From positions 1 to 48,993 of the IMG/VR virus record IMGVR_UViG_3300035698_015009: a DNA stretch of 48,993 nt; one strand, 5' to 3'. Positions 7,356 through 15,743 of this stretch are shown piece by piece (position 1 is the stretch's first letter; each line of letters begins with the position of its first letter). The notes below the pieces were generated by a model. The model had not been told where the DNA came from. It saw nothing but the letters and a program-made list of their open reading frames with translations, and did no database searches. This stretch comes from a virus. A program made the position numbers and the translations under genes.

Positions 7356-8618
7356 GTGGGAGCATGTACATCAACACAGATAGACAGAGTACAAGAAATA
7401 ACCGGTTCTATTACTTTAAATAGAACAAAAATAGAAGAGGTAGGAAGAGATGGAATAGTTTGTTGGAAAAGTGGAACCCCTACTGTTACATTAACAGTAA
7501 GACAGTTGGAATATGGAGATGTAGAATTTTTCAGAAAATTAGCTAACGGTCTTGACGCAACAAATAAATTCGAGATGACAGATTATAAAACACCTGCTGT
7601 TGGTATTGCAGGATATTTAACAGATGATGATAGTAATTTTTTAGGTACAGTTTGGTATCCTAAAACTAGAGTTGCTGGTTTTGGTTTTACTATAGGAGAC
7701 CCTGAAGCTAGTATGGAAAGAACCTTTTCATTAGTTGGAGAAGATGAAATTGTATTACAAGGAAATAACAAATATTTGATTGAGTTAGTAGATGAAACTT
7801 GTGCAGGTGCGTCTCATACGATTCAAATTGGTGCTGGAGATTGGGCTAATTGGCCTACACCTGTAGAAGACCCGGATAGAGCAGGTTCAGATAAATATAT
7901 GCTTAGAGTTACAAGAATAAGAGCAACTGTAGCTACTGATTTAGTAGACGGTACTGATTTTACTTATAGTAGTGTTACTACAACAATTACGATACCTGCT
8001 TCTCTTGCTGATGATGATTATAAAGTTTATTATTCAGCAGCAGCTTATATAACTGATGCAAGTACATTTACAGAGAATGATACAGATTTATGTTCTATAA
8101 GTGCTGATTCTGCTAGTATTTATTTAGCTACTGGTAATTATTTATATAGATTACAAAGTGTTGCTGTTGATGTTAATTGGGATAGATACGATGTAAAAGA
8201 AATTGGTAACAATGAAGTTGTAGCATTTGGAGCTAGAGATATTACAACTAGAATAACTCTTGGAAGAATTTTAGAAGATTATACTATTGAAGAAGTTTTA
8301 AGAGGACAAGCTTCAGATTATGGAAAGATTGATATTAGAGAATTTGTTGACGATGCTGTTTTAACAATAAAAATTTATTCAGATGATACTAAAGCAACTT
8401 TTAAATGTGGTTATGAATTCTCAGGTTTATCACCTGTTGGAATAGATGATGGAACACCTCTTAATGATTATGTTACTAAAGGTGTAACTCTGGAAGGTGA
8501 AGAAGGTTTTGTTACTGCTACTGAATCAGATTTAACAACTGTTAGTTCTTCATCTAGTGAATCATCAAGTTCAAGTTCTAGTTTCTCATCAAGCAGTTCA
8601 AGTTCAAGTACTACATAA
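7356..8618 (+). CDS. Probable major tail tube protein with Ser-rich C-terminal tail, 420 aa
   Basis: GTG is the first start downstream of an in-frame TAG at 7350; no good RBS precedes it, so the true start is uncertain. The N-terminal domain (VQEITGSITLNRTKIEEVGR, then TVTLTVRQLEYGDVEFFRKL) resembles tail tube proteins of long-tailed phages. The rest is acidic and beta-rich. Residues 396-419 are an added Ser tract ending SSSTT. If this is the tube protein, a Ser tail would be displayed in many copies along the tail. Position before the chaperone and tape measure genes supports the call. Confidence 0.6.
   Translation: MGACTSTQIDRVQEITGSITLNRTKIEEVGRDGIVCWKSGTPTVTLTVRQLEYGDVEFFRKLANGLDATNKFEMTDYKTPAVGIAGYLTDDDSNFLGTVWYPKTRVAGFGFTIGDPEASMERTFSLVGEDEIVLQGNNKYLIELVDETCAGASHTIQIGAGDWANWPTPVEDPDRAGSDKYMLRVTRIRATVATDLVDGTDFTYSSVTTTITIPASLADDDYKVYYSAAAYITDASTFTENDTDLCSISADSASIYLATGNYLYRLQSVAVDVNWDRYDVKEIGNNEVVAFGARDITTRITLGRILEDYTIEEVLRGQASDYGKIDIREFVDDAVLTIKIYSDDTKATFKCGYEFSGLSPVGIDDGTPLNDYVTKGVTLEGEEGFVTATESDLTTVSSSSSESSSSSSSFSSSSSSSSTT
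8544..8612 (+). repeat. Polyserine-coding tract at C-terminus of tail tube gene
   Basis: About 23 codons, nearly all Ser with one Glu and one Phe, ending in Thr-Thr-stop. The same ending, SSSTT, occurs at the end of the fibre gene at 27231-28604. Confidence 0.85.
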
Positions 8619-8637
8619 ATAGTATAGTTTATATAAT

Positions 8638-8665
8638 AGAGAGGTTAGTTAATTCTAACCTCTCT
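8638..8665 (+). promoter_or_regulatory. mRNA hairpin upstream of RBS, similar to the one at 3565
   Basis: AGAGAGGTTAG (8638-8648) pairs perfectly with CTAACCTCTCT (8655-8665) around TTAATT. CCAATCC and the RBS AAGGAGG follow. No U tract. The shared GTTAA loop region and the CTCTCTCC flank with the hairpin at 3565-3589 suggest one repeated element. Confidence 0.65.
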
Positions 8666-8686
8666 CCAATCCTGTAAGGAGGAAAA

Positions 8687-8944
8687 ATGGAAAGTAAGAA
8701 TTTACAAATAAGTGAAGAATATTTAAAGGAATTAATAGATTTCTGTGGAAGAGCTAGTTGTGGAAAGATTCTAAAACGTTTTGAAATAATCCCTGATAGA
8801 GATGTATTGAAAGGAGTAGTTAAAGAATTAATATATGAGGGATTTAGAAATTTTAAAAACTTATTAGAAGCTCACAACAAAGGTCTTAATATAACACAAT
8901 TTAATATGAAACCTAAAAAGAAGAAGGCATCTACTCAAGAGTAG
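8687..8944 (+). CDS. Hypothetical 85 aa helical protein between tail tube and chaperone genes
   Basis: ATG behind AAGGAGG. A helical, mixed-charge product (EEYLKELIDFCGRASCGKIL, then DVLKGVVKELIYEGFRNFKN) with a Lys-rich tail. Size and layout resemble a winged-helix or small chaperone, but no family is recognised. It ends in TAG inside a terminator hairpin. A role in tail assembly is inferred only from position. Confidence 0.5.
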   Translation: MESKNLQISEEYLKELIDFCGRASCGKILKRFEIIPDRDVLKGVVKELIYEGFRNFKNLLEAHNKGLNITQFNMKPKKKKASTQE

Positions 8945-8962
8945 AAGTGTCTTCTCTTTTTT
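8920..8962 (+). terminator. Intrinsic terminator overlapping the end of the 85-residue gene
   Basis: A long hairpin: AGAAGGCA...CTACTC pairs with GAGTAG...TG.CTTCT (about 8924-8954, small bulges), followed by TCTTTTTT. It overlaps the TAG stop at 8942-8944 and separates the tail tube genes from the chaperone and tape measure genes. It may set the ratio between abundant tube protein and scarce tape measure. Confidence 0.65.
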
Positions 8963-8980
8963 ATTTAAGGAGAATATGAT

Positions 8981-9661
8981 ATGGGAAATACAGAAGAAAA
9001 AAAAGTAGTAGAAACAAAAATAACTGATACAAAAGTTGATAAAATCAAAGAAGATATAAATAAAAGTATAGATTTATCTAAGATAGAAGAATTTATAGCT
9101 AAAAATGAAATAGAATTTTTTCATGAAGGAACTAAATATAGAGTAAGAAAACCTACTTATAAAGAGAAACAACAAGCATATCAACAACAAGTAGAAAAAA
9201 CTATAGAATTGTTAGATAATAAAGCTTATTTAATGGAAGAAGTATTAAAAGAAAAATATAAAAATAAAGGAATAGATGTAGATAAGATGACACAACAAAT
9301 GACTGCTCTTGAAATTAAAAAATCAAATTATAAAATAAAATTAGGAAAATTATTAAAAGAAAAAACTTCAGATAAAGATAGAGAAACTTATAGAAATGAA
9401 ATAGCAAAGATTCAAGAAGAACAATTAATATTATCAATAAGGAAAACAAGTTTGCTACAATATTCTGTTGAACATCAAACTTTAATTTATGTATATTCTT
9501 TTCTAACATATTTAGTAGTTGAAAAAGACATAGCAAAAGATGATGAAAAAGAATCAAAATGGGTAAAAGCATTTAAAGATTATGAAGATTTTGCAAATCA
9601 AAAAGAGGATTTAATAAACGAAGCGTCTGGTAAAGCCTCATTAATTATTGGAAGCTTGTAA
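8981..9661 (+). CDS. Probable tail assembly chaperone (gpG-like), 226 aa
   Basis: ATG behind AAGGAG. A highly charged, mostly helical protein; after an unstructured Lys/Asp start it has IEFFHEGTKYRVRKPTYKEK, a common motif of tail tube-adjacent chaperones, then long helices with coiled-coil character (KIKLGKLLKEKTSDKDR). It lies directly before a second small gene and the tape measure gene, the usual place for tail assembly chaperones. Unlike lambda G/GT, the two frames here are the same frame, separated by TAA and a new ATG, so no frameshift fusion is indicated. Confidence 0.6.
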   Translation: MGNTEEKKVVETKITDTKVDKIKEDINKSIDLSKIEEFIAKNEIEFFHEGTKYRVRKPTYKEKQQAYQQQVEKTIELLDNKAYLMEEVLKEKYKNKGIDVDKMTQQMTALEIKKSNYKIKLGKLLKEKTSDKDRETYRNEIAKIQEEQLILSIRKTSLLQYSVEHQTLIYVYSFLTYLVVEKDIAKDDEKESKWVKAFKDYEDFANQKEDLINEASGKASLIIGSL

Positions 9662-9673
9662 GCAGGTAATAAT

Positions 9674-10042
9674 ATGAATTATCAAACTTTTAAATACTTA
9701 CGAGAATTAGCTAAAAGCAATTATTATCAAAGTTTATTTAGTCAAGTAAAAGAATTACATTTAAGATTGTTTGAAAATGACCGAGATTTATCAGATATTC
9801 AAATGCAGTTTATAAGTTTTTTAAACTTTTATGCAAATTTGTTTTTAGACTTTGCTTTAGGAGAGATAGAAGAAATTGTTTTTACAGACGAAATTTACGA
9901 GGACGCTTATACATATTATAAACAACATAAAAAAGAAGATTCAAATGAATCAATAACAAAACCAGATAAAAAAGAAGTTACAAAAAATTCAAAAAATTCT
10001 TTTGAATGGGTTTTTAAGCGACCTAATAAGAAGGTGACATAG
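9674..10042 (+). CDS. Second tail assembly chaperone-like protein, 122 aa
   Basis: Starts 12 bases after the previous stop (GCAGGTAATAATATG) and ends in TAG one base before the tape measure ATG. Mostly helical (QVKELHLRLFENDRDLSDIQ, FYANLFLDFALGEIEEIVF) with a hydrophilic linker and a C-terminal NSFEWVFKRPNKK. The 'WVFKRP' ending and the location fit the T-part of phage tail chaperones. Together with the previous gene it probably keeps the tape measure protein soluble until the tube polymerises around it. Confidence 0.55.
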   Translation: MNYQTFKYLRELAKSNYYQSLFSQVKELHLRLFENDRDLSDIQMQFISFLNFYANLFLDFALGEIEEIVFTDEIYEDAYTYYKQHKKEDSNESITKPDKKEVTKNSKNSFEWVFKRPNKKVT

Positions 10043-10043
10043 A

Positions 10044-13000
10044 ATGGCACTACAAGCAAATGTAGTATATGTAATTAGTTCAGTATGGCAAGGAAAAGGA
10101 GCAACTCAAGCTAGTAAGTCTCTTGAAAATATGGCAAGAAAAAATACTGCTGCTATGCAAAAATCAAATAGTAGTATAAAAGAAACTGGTAGAGTTTATT
10201 CCTCATTTTATAAACAGACTAAAGAAGGACAAGTTGCTATGGTAGGGTTGTCCCAAACTCATCAAGATGCAGCAGGAGTAGTGTCTAATAGTACTCGGGT
10301 TTATAGACGATGGGGTAGAGGATTTAGAGAAATAACAAAAGAAACTAAATTAAATTCTGGAGCTATGGCTAAACATAAACAGGGTTTGGCAGGATTAACT
10401 GAGGGATATGGTAAATTAGCTCTTAGAGCTGTTTCTGTTATTCCTATATGGATGACACTTAGAATGATAATGGGAGGATTAACTAAATTAGTTGGAGATA
10501 GTTTAAAAACTTGGAATGAATTAAATCAAGAAATGGGAAGAGTTGCAACTGTTACTCGTGGTACTGCTCAAGATATTAATAATTTAAGACAAGAAATATT
10601 AACTTTTAGTTCAGATTCATCTCGAGGATTTAAAGAAGCCGCTTCTGTTATGTATGCTTTAGGTAGTGCTGGATTGAATGTAAAAGAACAGATGATTGGT
10701 ATGAGTCATATTATGAATGTAACTATTGGTACTTTTGGTAATGCTGAACAAATAGCTAAATTAGTTTCTGGAGCATATAATGTATTTGGTGATTCTATAG
10801 AAGGAGTTACAACTTCTTCAGAAAAATTTCAACATATATCAGATATGTTAGCTTATACATATTCTAAACAACAAGTAGAATTATCTGAAATAGCTAATGC
10901 TATGACATATGTTGCTTCTATTGGAAGTTTATTAAATATATCATTCGACACCTTAGTAACTACTATAGGTGTTTTAAATACAGGAATGTTAAAAGGTAGT
11001 AAATCTGGATGTTATGATGAAGAAACTGAAGTATTGACTAAAGAGGGATTTAAATTTTGGAAAGATGCAACTAAAAATGATGAGTATGCTACACTTAATC
11101 CTAAAACACATGAATTAGAATATCAAAAACCTACAAGAATGGTTAAAGAAAAGTATAATGGATTAATGTATAAAGCAAAAAATAAACATTTAGATTTGTT
11201 AGTTACTCCTGACCATTGGATGTATACTAGAACACAACATAAAGATTATGAGAGTAACCATGCTAGAGATATTTTTGGGAAAGAAAGTATCTATTTAAGA
11301 GGGGCTGATTGGACTGGGAAAGAACCAAAATATTTTACCCTATCTTCTTTTGAAAGAAGTGAAGGAAAAAATAGAGAACATGCTGTTGTTCCAAAAAAGA
11401 AAATAAAAATAGAAGACTATCTAGAATTCATGGGATGGTATTTATCTGAAGGTCATGTTAGTTTTTCTGAAAAATTTATTAACAATTCTCTTTATTCTAT
11501 TGTTGTTAGCCAAAATAAATCTGGAAAATATTTTTCTGAACTTAAAAAATGTTTAGAAAAATTACCCTATAATTTCAATTATGGTTTAACACAACATTAT
11601 GCTAGAAACCAACAGTTGTGGAGATATTTAAAACAGTTTGGAAAATCTCATGAAAAATATATTCCTAAAGAAATAAAAGAATTATCTCCAAGATTGTTAA
11701 AAATATTCTTAAAAACTTATGTTATGGGAGATGGAGTTTTTATTAGAGATGGGTTTAGGATTATAACTAGTTCTACTATGATGAGAGATGATTTGGAAGA
11801 AATTGCTTTGAAAGCTGGTTATGGAGTTCAACATAATAAAGTTAAGAGTAAAGGAAGTTTAGCAATATTTAAACATTGTACTTGTAAAAGAAATCACGAT
11901 TTATGGCAAATTAGTATTACTCCAAGAATAGAATTTTCTTTTAGAGGTAAAAGAAGAATAACTAATAAAGTAAACTTTGGAAATTCTAAAATAGAAGAAA
12001 AATGGGCCCAATATAGTGGAAATATTTATTGTGCTGAAGTTCCTAATCATATACTTTTTGTTCGTAGAAATGGGAAAACTGTTTGGTGTAAAAATACCGC
12101 CTTAATGAATGCTTTTGTAAAATTAGCTGTTAGTGGAGATAAATTAGCAAATTTAGGTATAATATTTGACCCTAATCAACCTTTGGACTTTCTTGATGTA
12201 ATGACACAATTAAATAAATTATATGGTGGTCAAGCTTTATCACTACAAAATTTAAAAGAAATAATGGATGTATTTGGTCGTAGAGGTGGTAGAGCTGCTG
12301 CTCAATTAATTAAAGATTTTGATAGATGGAAAGAAGCTATAGATGATTCTAAAGCTGAGTTTAAAGATTTTGCTCAATACATGAAAGATACAGCAGAAAA
12401 TACTTTACCTGGTTCCTGGGCAAAATTATGGAATTCTGTAAAAGTAAATATAGCTGGAAGTTTAGGTGAAATGAAAGGATTAATCGATTATATTGTAAAA
12501 GCTTCAGAAAAGTTGGAAAGAGGAAGAGTAATAAGTCAATATGAAAAATTTCTTGATAAAGGAGATGTTAGAACAAGTAAATTTGCTAGTGTTTTACCTA
12601 GTCTTATTAGTTCTGTTGCTGGTCCTTTAGGAACAAGACCAGGATTAGTGATAGAGGAAAAAATTGCTGGAAAAACAAGAGATTCTCTGCAAAAACAGAT
12701 AGAAGCGAATAAAACTTTAATGGATTTTTATAATCAAGCAGAGGTATCAGCTAATAGAACAAAAAAAGAAAAAGAAGAAACAGTAACTTTTGACAAAATT
12801 TTAGCAAAATTAGGAGAAGACAAACTTAAATATAGTTGGTCTGAAACATTAGTTAATGAAAAATTAAACAAAATAATTGATACTAGATTAGGAGGAGTAA
12901 AAGCTGAAGGTAAAACACGTGAAGAACTTTTAAAGATATTAAATGATGAACTAAAAATACAAGAAAAACTTTTAATAGGAGCTTCAAAGTTAAATAGAGA

Positions 13001-14639
13001 AGATAAAGTAAAATTTGAAAAGATAAAAAATACTGCTAAATATGAAATGATGTCTCTTAAACATGTAAGAGAAAGTGTTATTGCAAGAGAAAAATTATCA
13101 GATGTAGTTAACCGTGTAAATGTAGTAATTGCTGAAACTAATAAAAAAGAAGAAGACACTGCAAAAACAGAAAAAAGACAAATTAAATTTAAGTTAGAAA
13201 GTTTAAGTGTTGCTAAATTAATTGCTGGAGAAAATAACGAAGCGATTGCAGCTTATCTAAAAATAGGTGGAGTTCAAACAGATATTCTTGATATAGATAA
13301 AAAACGATTAGAAGTACAAAAAGAATTGGCTGCAGAAATTCAAAACTATTCTGATAAATTAGAAAGTTCTTTATCTGGTATATTTAAAGAGATTTTAACA
13401 GGTGAAGAACAAGTGGTTAATGTTTTTCAAAGAATTGGTGATTCAATGAGAGATACATTATATGGTGCAATGGCAGATTCTTTTTCTAAAGCTCTAATAA
13501 GTACTGGATTAGGTGATGCTTTTGGAGGAATTGGTAATAGTTTAGAAAATATGTTTCAAACTCCTGAACAAAAATTAGAAAAAGCTGGAGAAGATGGCAT
13601 TACTGCAGGGTCTGTTATTCTTAATACAGCCTTGCTAGAAACTTTTGTTAAAGGGGCAGAAATTATAAGAAGTGTTTCTCCTCTTCGCCCAGCTAGTACA
13701 AAAGAATCTATAGAAGGTATAGAAGAAGCTCTTAATTATAGAGGGTCCGCTGACTCAGCATCAGCATTGAAATCATCTTTAATGAGTGATTTCTTTACAA
13801 AGATATTTACAGACAAAGAGGAACCTGTTGCTACTGTTATGGGAAAACCAGTTTTTGAAAGCCAAACAAAAAGTGTAGGTGAAGATTTTAATAACACAGT
13901 AATAAAATCTGGTGCAGAGATGGGTAAAGAAGGTGGTAAAGAGTTAGTAAGAGGTGCTAGAGAAGTAAGTGAGATTGCTAAAGAAGATAGTACAAAATTA
14001 CTTACTGGTATGGCAGCAATATTTTCGCAAGCTGCTTATTCAGGTAGAGCTGGGGAAAGTAGTGCTTTAAGGGGAATATCAACGGGGCAAGGAATTATTA
14101 GTACTCTAGCAGCTCCGTTTTCAAAAGCTCAATCAGGATATGGACAAAAAGGTGGACAAATTGGTCCACCAACTCAAGCTCAAGCTAGAACTCAAGCATG
14201 GGGCCAAGCAGGTAATATAGCAGGTGGTGCAATAACTGGTGCAATAGCTGGGTATTCTCAATATAAAGCTATGACAGGTGGAGGAATAAGTAAAGGATAT
14301 TCAGGAGTAGCAAGTGGTTTAACAGCAGCAGGAGCAATGATATCAATGATTCCAGGTTATGGGACAGTAATTGGTGGTCTTATGATGGTAGCAGGAGCAC
14401 TTATGCAAGTATTTGCACAACCTAAAGCAGCAGAAGCAGCAAGAAGTATAGAAAGTAGAGTACAAACAAATCAAGTTACAAGTCGTATAGATGTATCTAA
14501 TAAACAATTAGAACTAGTAAATAGAAACTTATTAGCTTTAAAAGATGAAATGACATATATAATGCAATCCTCTTATTATTTTAGAGAAAAAACTGTTGAG
14601 GACAGATTTGCAATAGACTCTCAGAGAGGAAACCTATAA
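10044..14639 (+). CDS. Tail tape measure protein interrupted by an intein, 1531 aa precursor
   Basis: Largest gene in the window. Residues 1-322 and 685-1531 form the tape measure protein (about 1169 aa after splicing); 323-684 are an intein. The N-terminal part has the TP901-type core (TWNELNQEMGRVATVTRGTA, VMYALGSAGLNVKEQMIGMS). The middle is helical coiled coil (about 880-1100), and the C-terminus has Gly/Ala hydrophobic segments (AAGAMISMIPGYGTVIGGLM) able to insert in a membrane. It sets tail length and takes part in DNA ejection. Joining the flanks restores KGSKSG-TALMNAF, a typical uninterrupted core sequence. The stop overlaps the next ATG (TAATG). Confidence 0.9.
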   Translation: MALQANVVYVISSVWQGKGATQASKSLENMARKNTAAMQKSNSSIKETGRVYSSFYKQTKEGQVAMVGLSQTHQDAAGVVSNSTRVYRRWGRGFREITKETKLNSGAMAKHKQGLAGLTEGYGKLALRAVSVIPIWMTLRMIMGGLTKLVGDSLKTWNELNQEMGRVATVTRGTAQDINNLRQEILTFSSDSSRGFKEAASVMYALGSAGLNVKEQMIGMSHIMNVTIGTFGNAEQIAKLVSGAYNVFGDSIEGVTTSSEKFQHISDMLAYTYSKQQVELSEIANAMTYVASIGSLLNISFDTLVTTIGVLNTGMLKGSKSGCYDEETEVLTKEGFKFWKDATKNDEYATLNPKTHELEYQKPTRMVKEKYNGLMYKAKNKHLDLLVTPDHWMYTRTQHKDYESNHARDIFGKESIYLRGADWTGKEPKYFTLSSFERSEGKNREHAVVPKKKIKIEDYLEFMGWYLSEGHVSFSEKFINNSLYSIVVSQNKSGKYFSELKKCLEKLPYNFNYGLTQHYARNQQLWRYLKQFGKSHEKYIPKEIKELSPRLLKIFLKTYVMGDGVFIRDGFRIITSSTMMRDDLEEIALKAGYGVQHNKVKSKGSLAIFKHCTCKRNHDLWQISITPRIEFSFRGKRRITNKVNFGNSKIEEKWAQYSGNIYCAEVPNHILFVRRNGKTVWCKNTALMNAFVKLAVSGDKLANLGIIFDPNQPLDFLDVMTQLNKLYGGQALSLQNLKEIMDVFGRRGGRAAAQLIKDFDRWKEAIDDSKAEFKDFAQYMKDTAENTLPGSWAKLWNSVKVNIAGSLGEMKGLIDYIVKASEKLERGRVISQYEKFLDKGDVRTSKFASVLPSLISSVAGPLGTRPGLVIEEKIAGKTRDSLQKQIEANKTLMDFYNQAEVSANRTKKEKEETVTFDKILAKLGEDKLKYSWSETLVNEKLNKIIDTRLGGVKAEGKTREELLKILNDELKIQEKLLIGASKLNREDKVKFEKIKNTAKYEMMSLKHVRESVIAREKLSDVVNRVNVVIAETNKKEEDTAKTEKRQIKFKLESLSVAKLIAGENNEAIAAYLKIGGVQTDILDIDKKRLEVQKELAAEIQNYSDKLESSLSGIFKEILTGEEQVVNVFQRIGDSMRDTLYGAMADSFSKALISTGLGDAFGGIGNSLENMFQTPEQKLEKAGEDGITAGSVILNTALLETFVKGAEIIRSVSPLRPASTKESIEGIEEALNYRGSADSASALKSSLMSDFFTKIFTDKEEPVATVMGKPVFESQTKSVGEDFNNTVIKSGAEMGKEGGKELVRGAREVSEIAKEDSTKLLTGMAAIFSQAAYSGRAGESSALRGISTGQGIISTLAAPFSKAQSGYGQKGGQIGPPTQAQARTQAWGQAGNIAGGAITGAIAGYSQYKAMTGGGISKGYSGVASGLTAAGAMISMIPGYGTVIGGLMMVAGALMQVFAQPKAAEAARSIESRVQTNQVTSRIDVSNKQLELVNRNLLALKDEMTYIMQSSYYFREKTVEDRFAIDSQRGNL
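11010..12095 (+). mobile_element. LAGLIDADG-type intein in the tape measure gene, 362 aa
   Basis: Starts with Cys (codon 323: CYDEETEVLTKEGF, block A) and has block B DLLVTPDHWMYTR. Two LAGLIDADG-like helices (YLEFMGWYLSEGH and FLKTYVMGDGVF) indicate a homing endonuclease domain. It ends with block F/G NIYCAEVPNHILFVRR and VWCKN, with Thr as first C-extein residue. The terminal Asn and +1 Thr are suitable for splicing. The penultimate residue is Lys instead of the usual His. Both endonuclease helices keep an acidic residue (Glu or Asp) at the catalytic position. Confidence 0.92.
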
Positions 14640-15739
14640 TGTCACGAAAAACTTGGATAGTATATAAGAAAGTAGGAAGTTATTGGAGTTTGGATGGAGC
14701 TTTATATCGTCCTAATGATAATTTTCCTTTACAAAAAGTTTCTACTCAAAAAAGAGTTCCTTTAGTTGATGGAAGTAAAGCTTTTGTAACAACTTCTACT
14801 TATTATGTTAATCAACCTTTAGTGTTTCAATGGTATTATGATGACGGAACTACTAAAACAAAAGTAGAAACTTATATTAATAATCAGAATGATTTAAAAA
14901 TAACAGACCAAAATAATACAGAATATACAGGAAGATTTGTTTCTCTTGATTCTAACTTAATGTTAGGAATAGAACCAGACACTTATGATTTAACAGCTAA
15001 GTTTGAAAGAATGCCAGATATTACTGCATCAAGTTCTATATCTAGTTCCTTATCAAGTAGTTCAAGTAGTAGTTCAAGTTCTTCAAGTTCGAGTATTAGT
15101 TCTAGTAGTAGCTTTAGTTCTAGTAGTAGTAGTTCAAGTTATGGAGGAAATACTGTAAGTTTTACTGGTTCAGATAATATGAAAGATACTTATACTTCTA
15201 GTAGCGATGCAGCTAGTAATTTTTCAGGTGAAAGTGGTGTTCTACAAATTGGATATGAACCTGTTACTATTAAACGTGGTTATTTTAAAGTTACTAATTT
15301 ATTATGGGATATTCAATCTACTGCTGTAATAGAGTCTGCTGTATTAAAAACATATTGTTTTAATAGTAGATATTCTAAAAGTTGTAGAGTTTATAGATGT
15401 ACTCAAGATGTAGATACTACTGCTATAACATGGAATACTAATGTTACATTTACAACAGATGATGGTGCTTCACCAAATGTATCAGACCCTGCTTGGATTG
15501 AAGCAGATGTTACTGATATGGTTCAATGGATAATTACTAATCAAACAAATTATGGTTTTGTTATGAAACAAGATAATGAAGCAGTTCAAGGTTCATGGGA
15601 CATTCGTCTTACTGAATATACTTCTCATAAACCTGTTTTAGAAGTAACTTATTACTTAACTTCTAGTTCTTCATCATTAAGTTCATCTTCAAGTTCATCT
15701 TTTTCAAGTTCTTCAAGTAGCAGTTCTATAGGAGCGTAA
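14639..15739 (+). CDS. Tail-tip protein: distal-tail-like domain, Ser linker, DNRLRE-like domain, 366 aa
   Basis: Start ATG overlaps the tape measure stop; RBS GAGAGGAAA. Residues 1-129 form a beta domain (TWIVYKKVGSYWSLDGALYR ... VETYINNQNDLKI) that is clearly paralogous to the start of the next gene. A Ser tract occupies 130-168. Residues 172-335 match the DNRLRE pattern: adhesive-like beta sandwich with 'VLQIGYEPVTIKRGYFKV', 'VIESAVLKTYCF', 'TAITWNTNVTF', DVTDMVQWI and 'NYGFVMK', ending KPVLEVTYYL. A second Ser tract forms the C-terminus. Probably a tail-tip or distal tail protein with a surface-binding domain. Confidence 0.65.
   Translation: MSRKTWIVYKKVGSYWSLDGALYRPNDNFPLQKVSTQKRVPLVDGSKAFVTTSTYYVNQPLVFQWYYDDGTTKTKVETYINNQNDLKITDQNNTEYTGRFVSLDSNLMLGIEPDTYDLTAKFERMPDITASSSISSSLSSSSSSSSSSSSSSISSSSSFSSSSSSSSYGGNTVSFTGSDNMKDTYTSSSDAASNFSGESGVLQIGYEPVTIKRGYFKVTNLLWDIQSTAVIESAVLKTYCFNSRYSKSCRVYRCTQDVDTTAITWNTNVTFTTDDGASPNVSDPAWIEADVTDMVQWIITNQTNYGFVMKQDNEAVQGSWDIRLTEYTSHKPVLEVTYYLTSSSSSLSSSSSSSFSSSSSSSSIGA
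15029..15142 (+). repeat. Polyserine-coding linker in 366 aa tail protein
   Basis: About 38 codons, almost all AGT/TCA/TCT/AGC, with Ile, Leu and Phe interruptions. It separates the conserved N-terminal domain from the DNRLRE-like domain. Confidence 0.9.
15661..15730 (+). repeat. Polyserine-coding C-terminal tract of 366 aa tail protein
   Basis: About 23 Ser codons with one Leu and one Phe, followed by Ile-Gly-Ala-stop. Confidence 0.9.
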
Positions 15740-15743
15740 AATT

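Noticed and set aside
8981-10042. Lambda-type programmed frameshift between the two tail chaperone genes
   Set aside because: Both genes are in the same reading frame, separated by TAA and a fresh ATG with its own RBS; no slippery sequence is needed.
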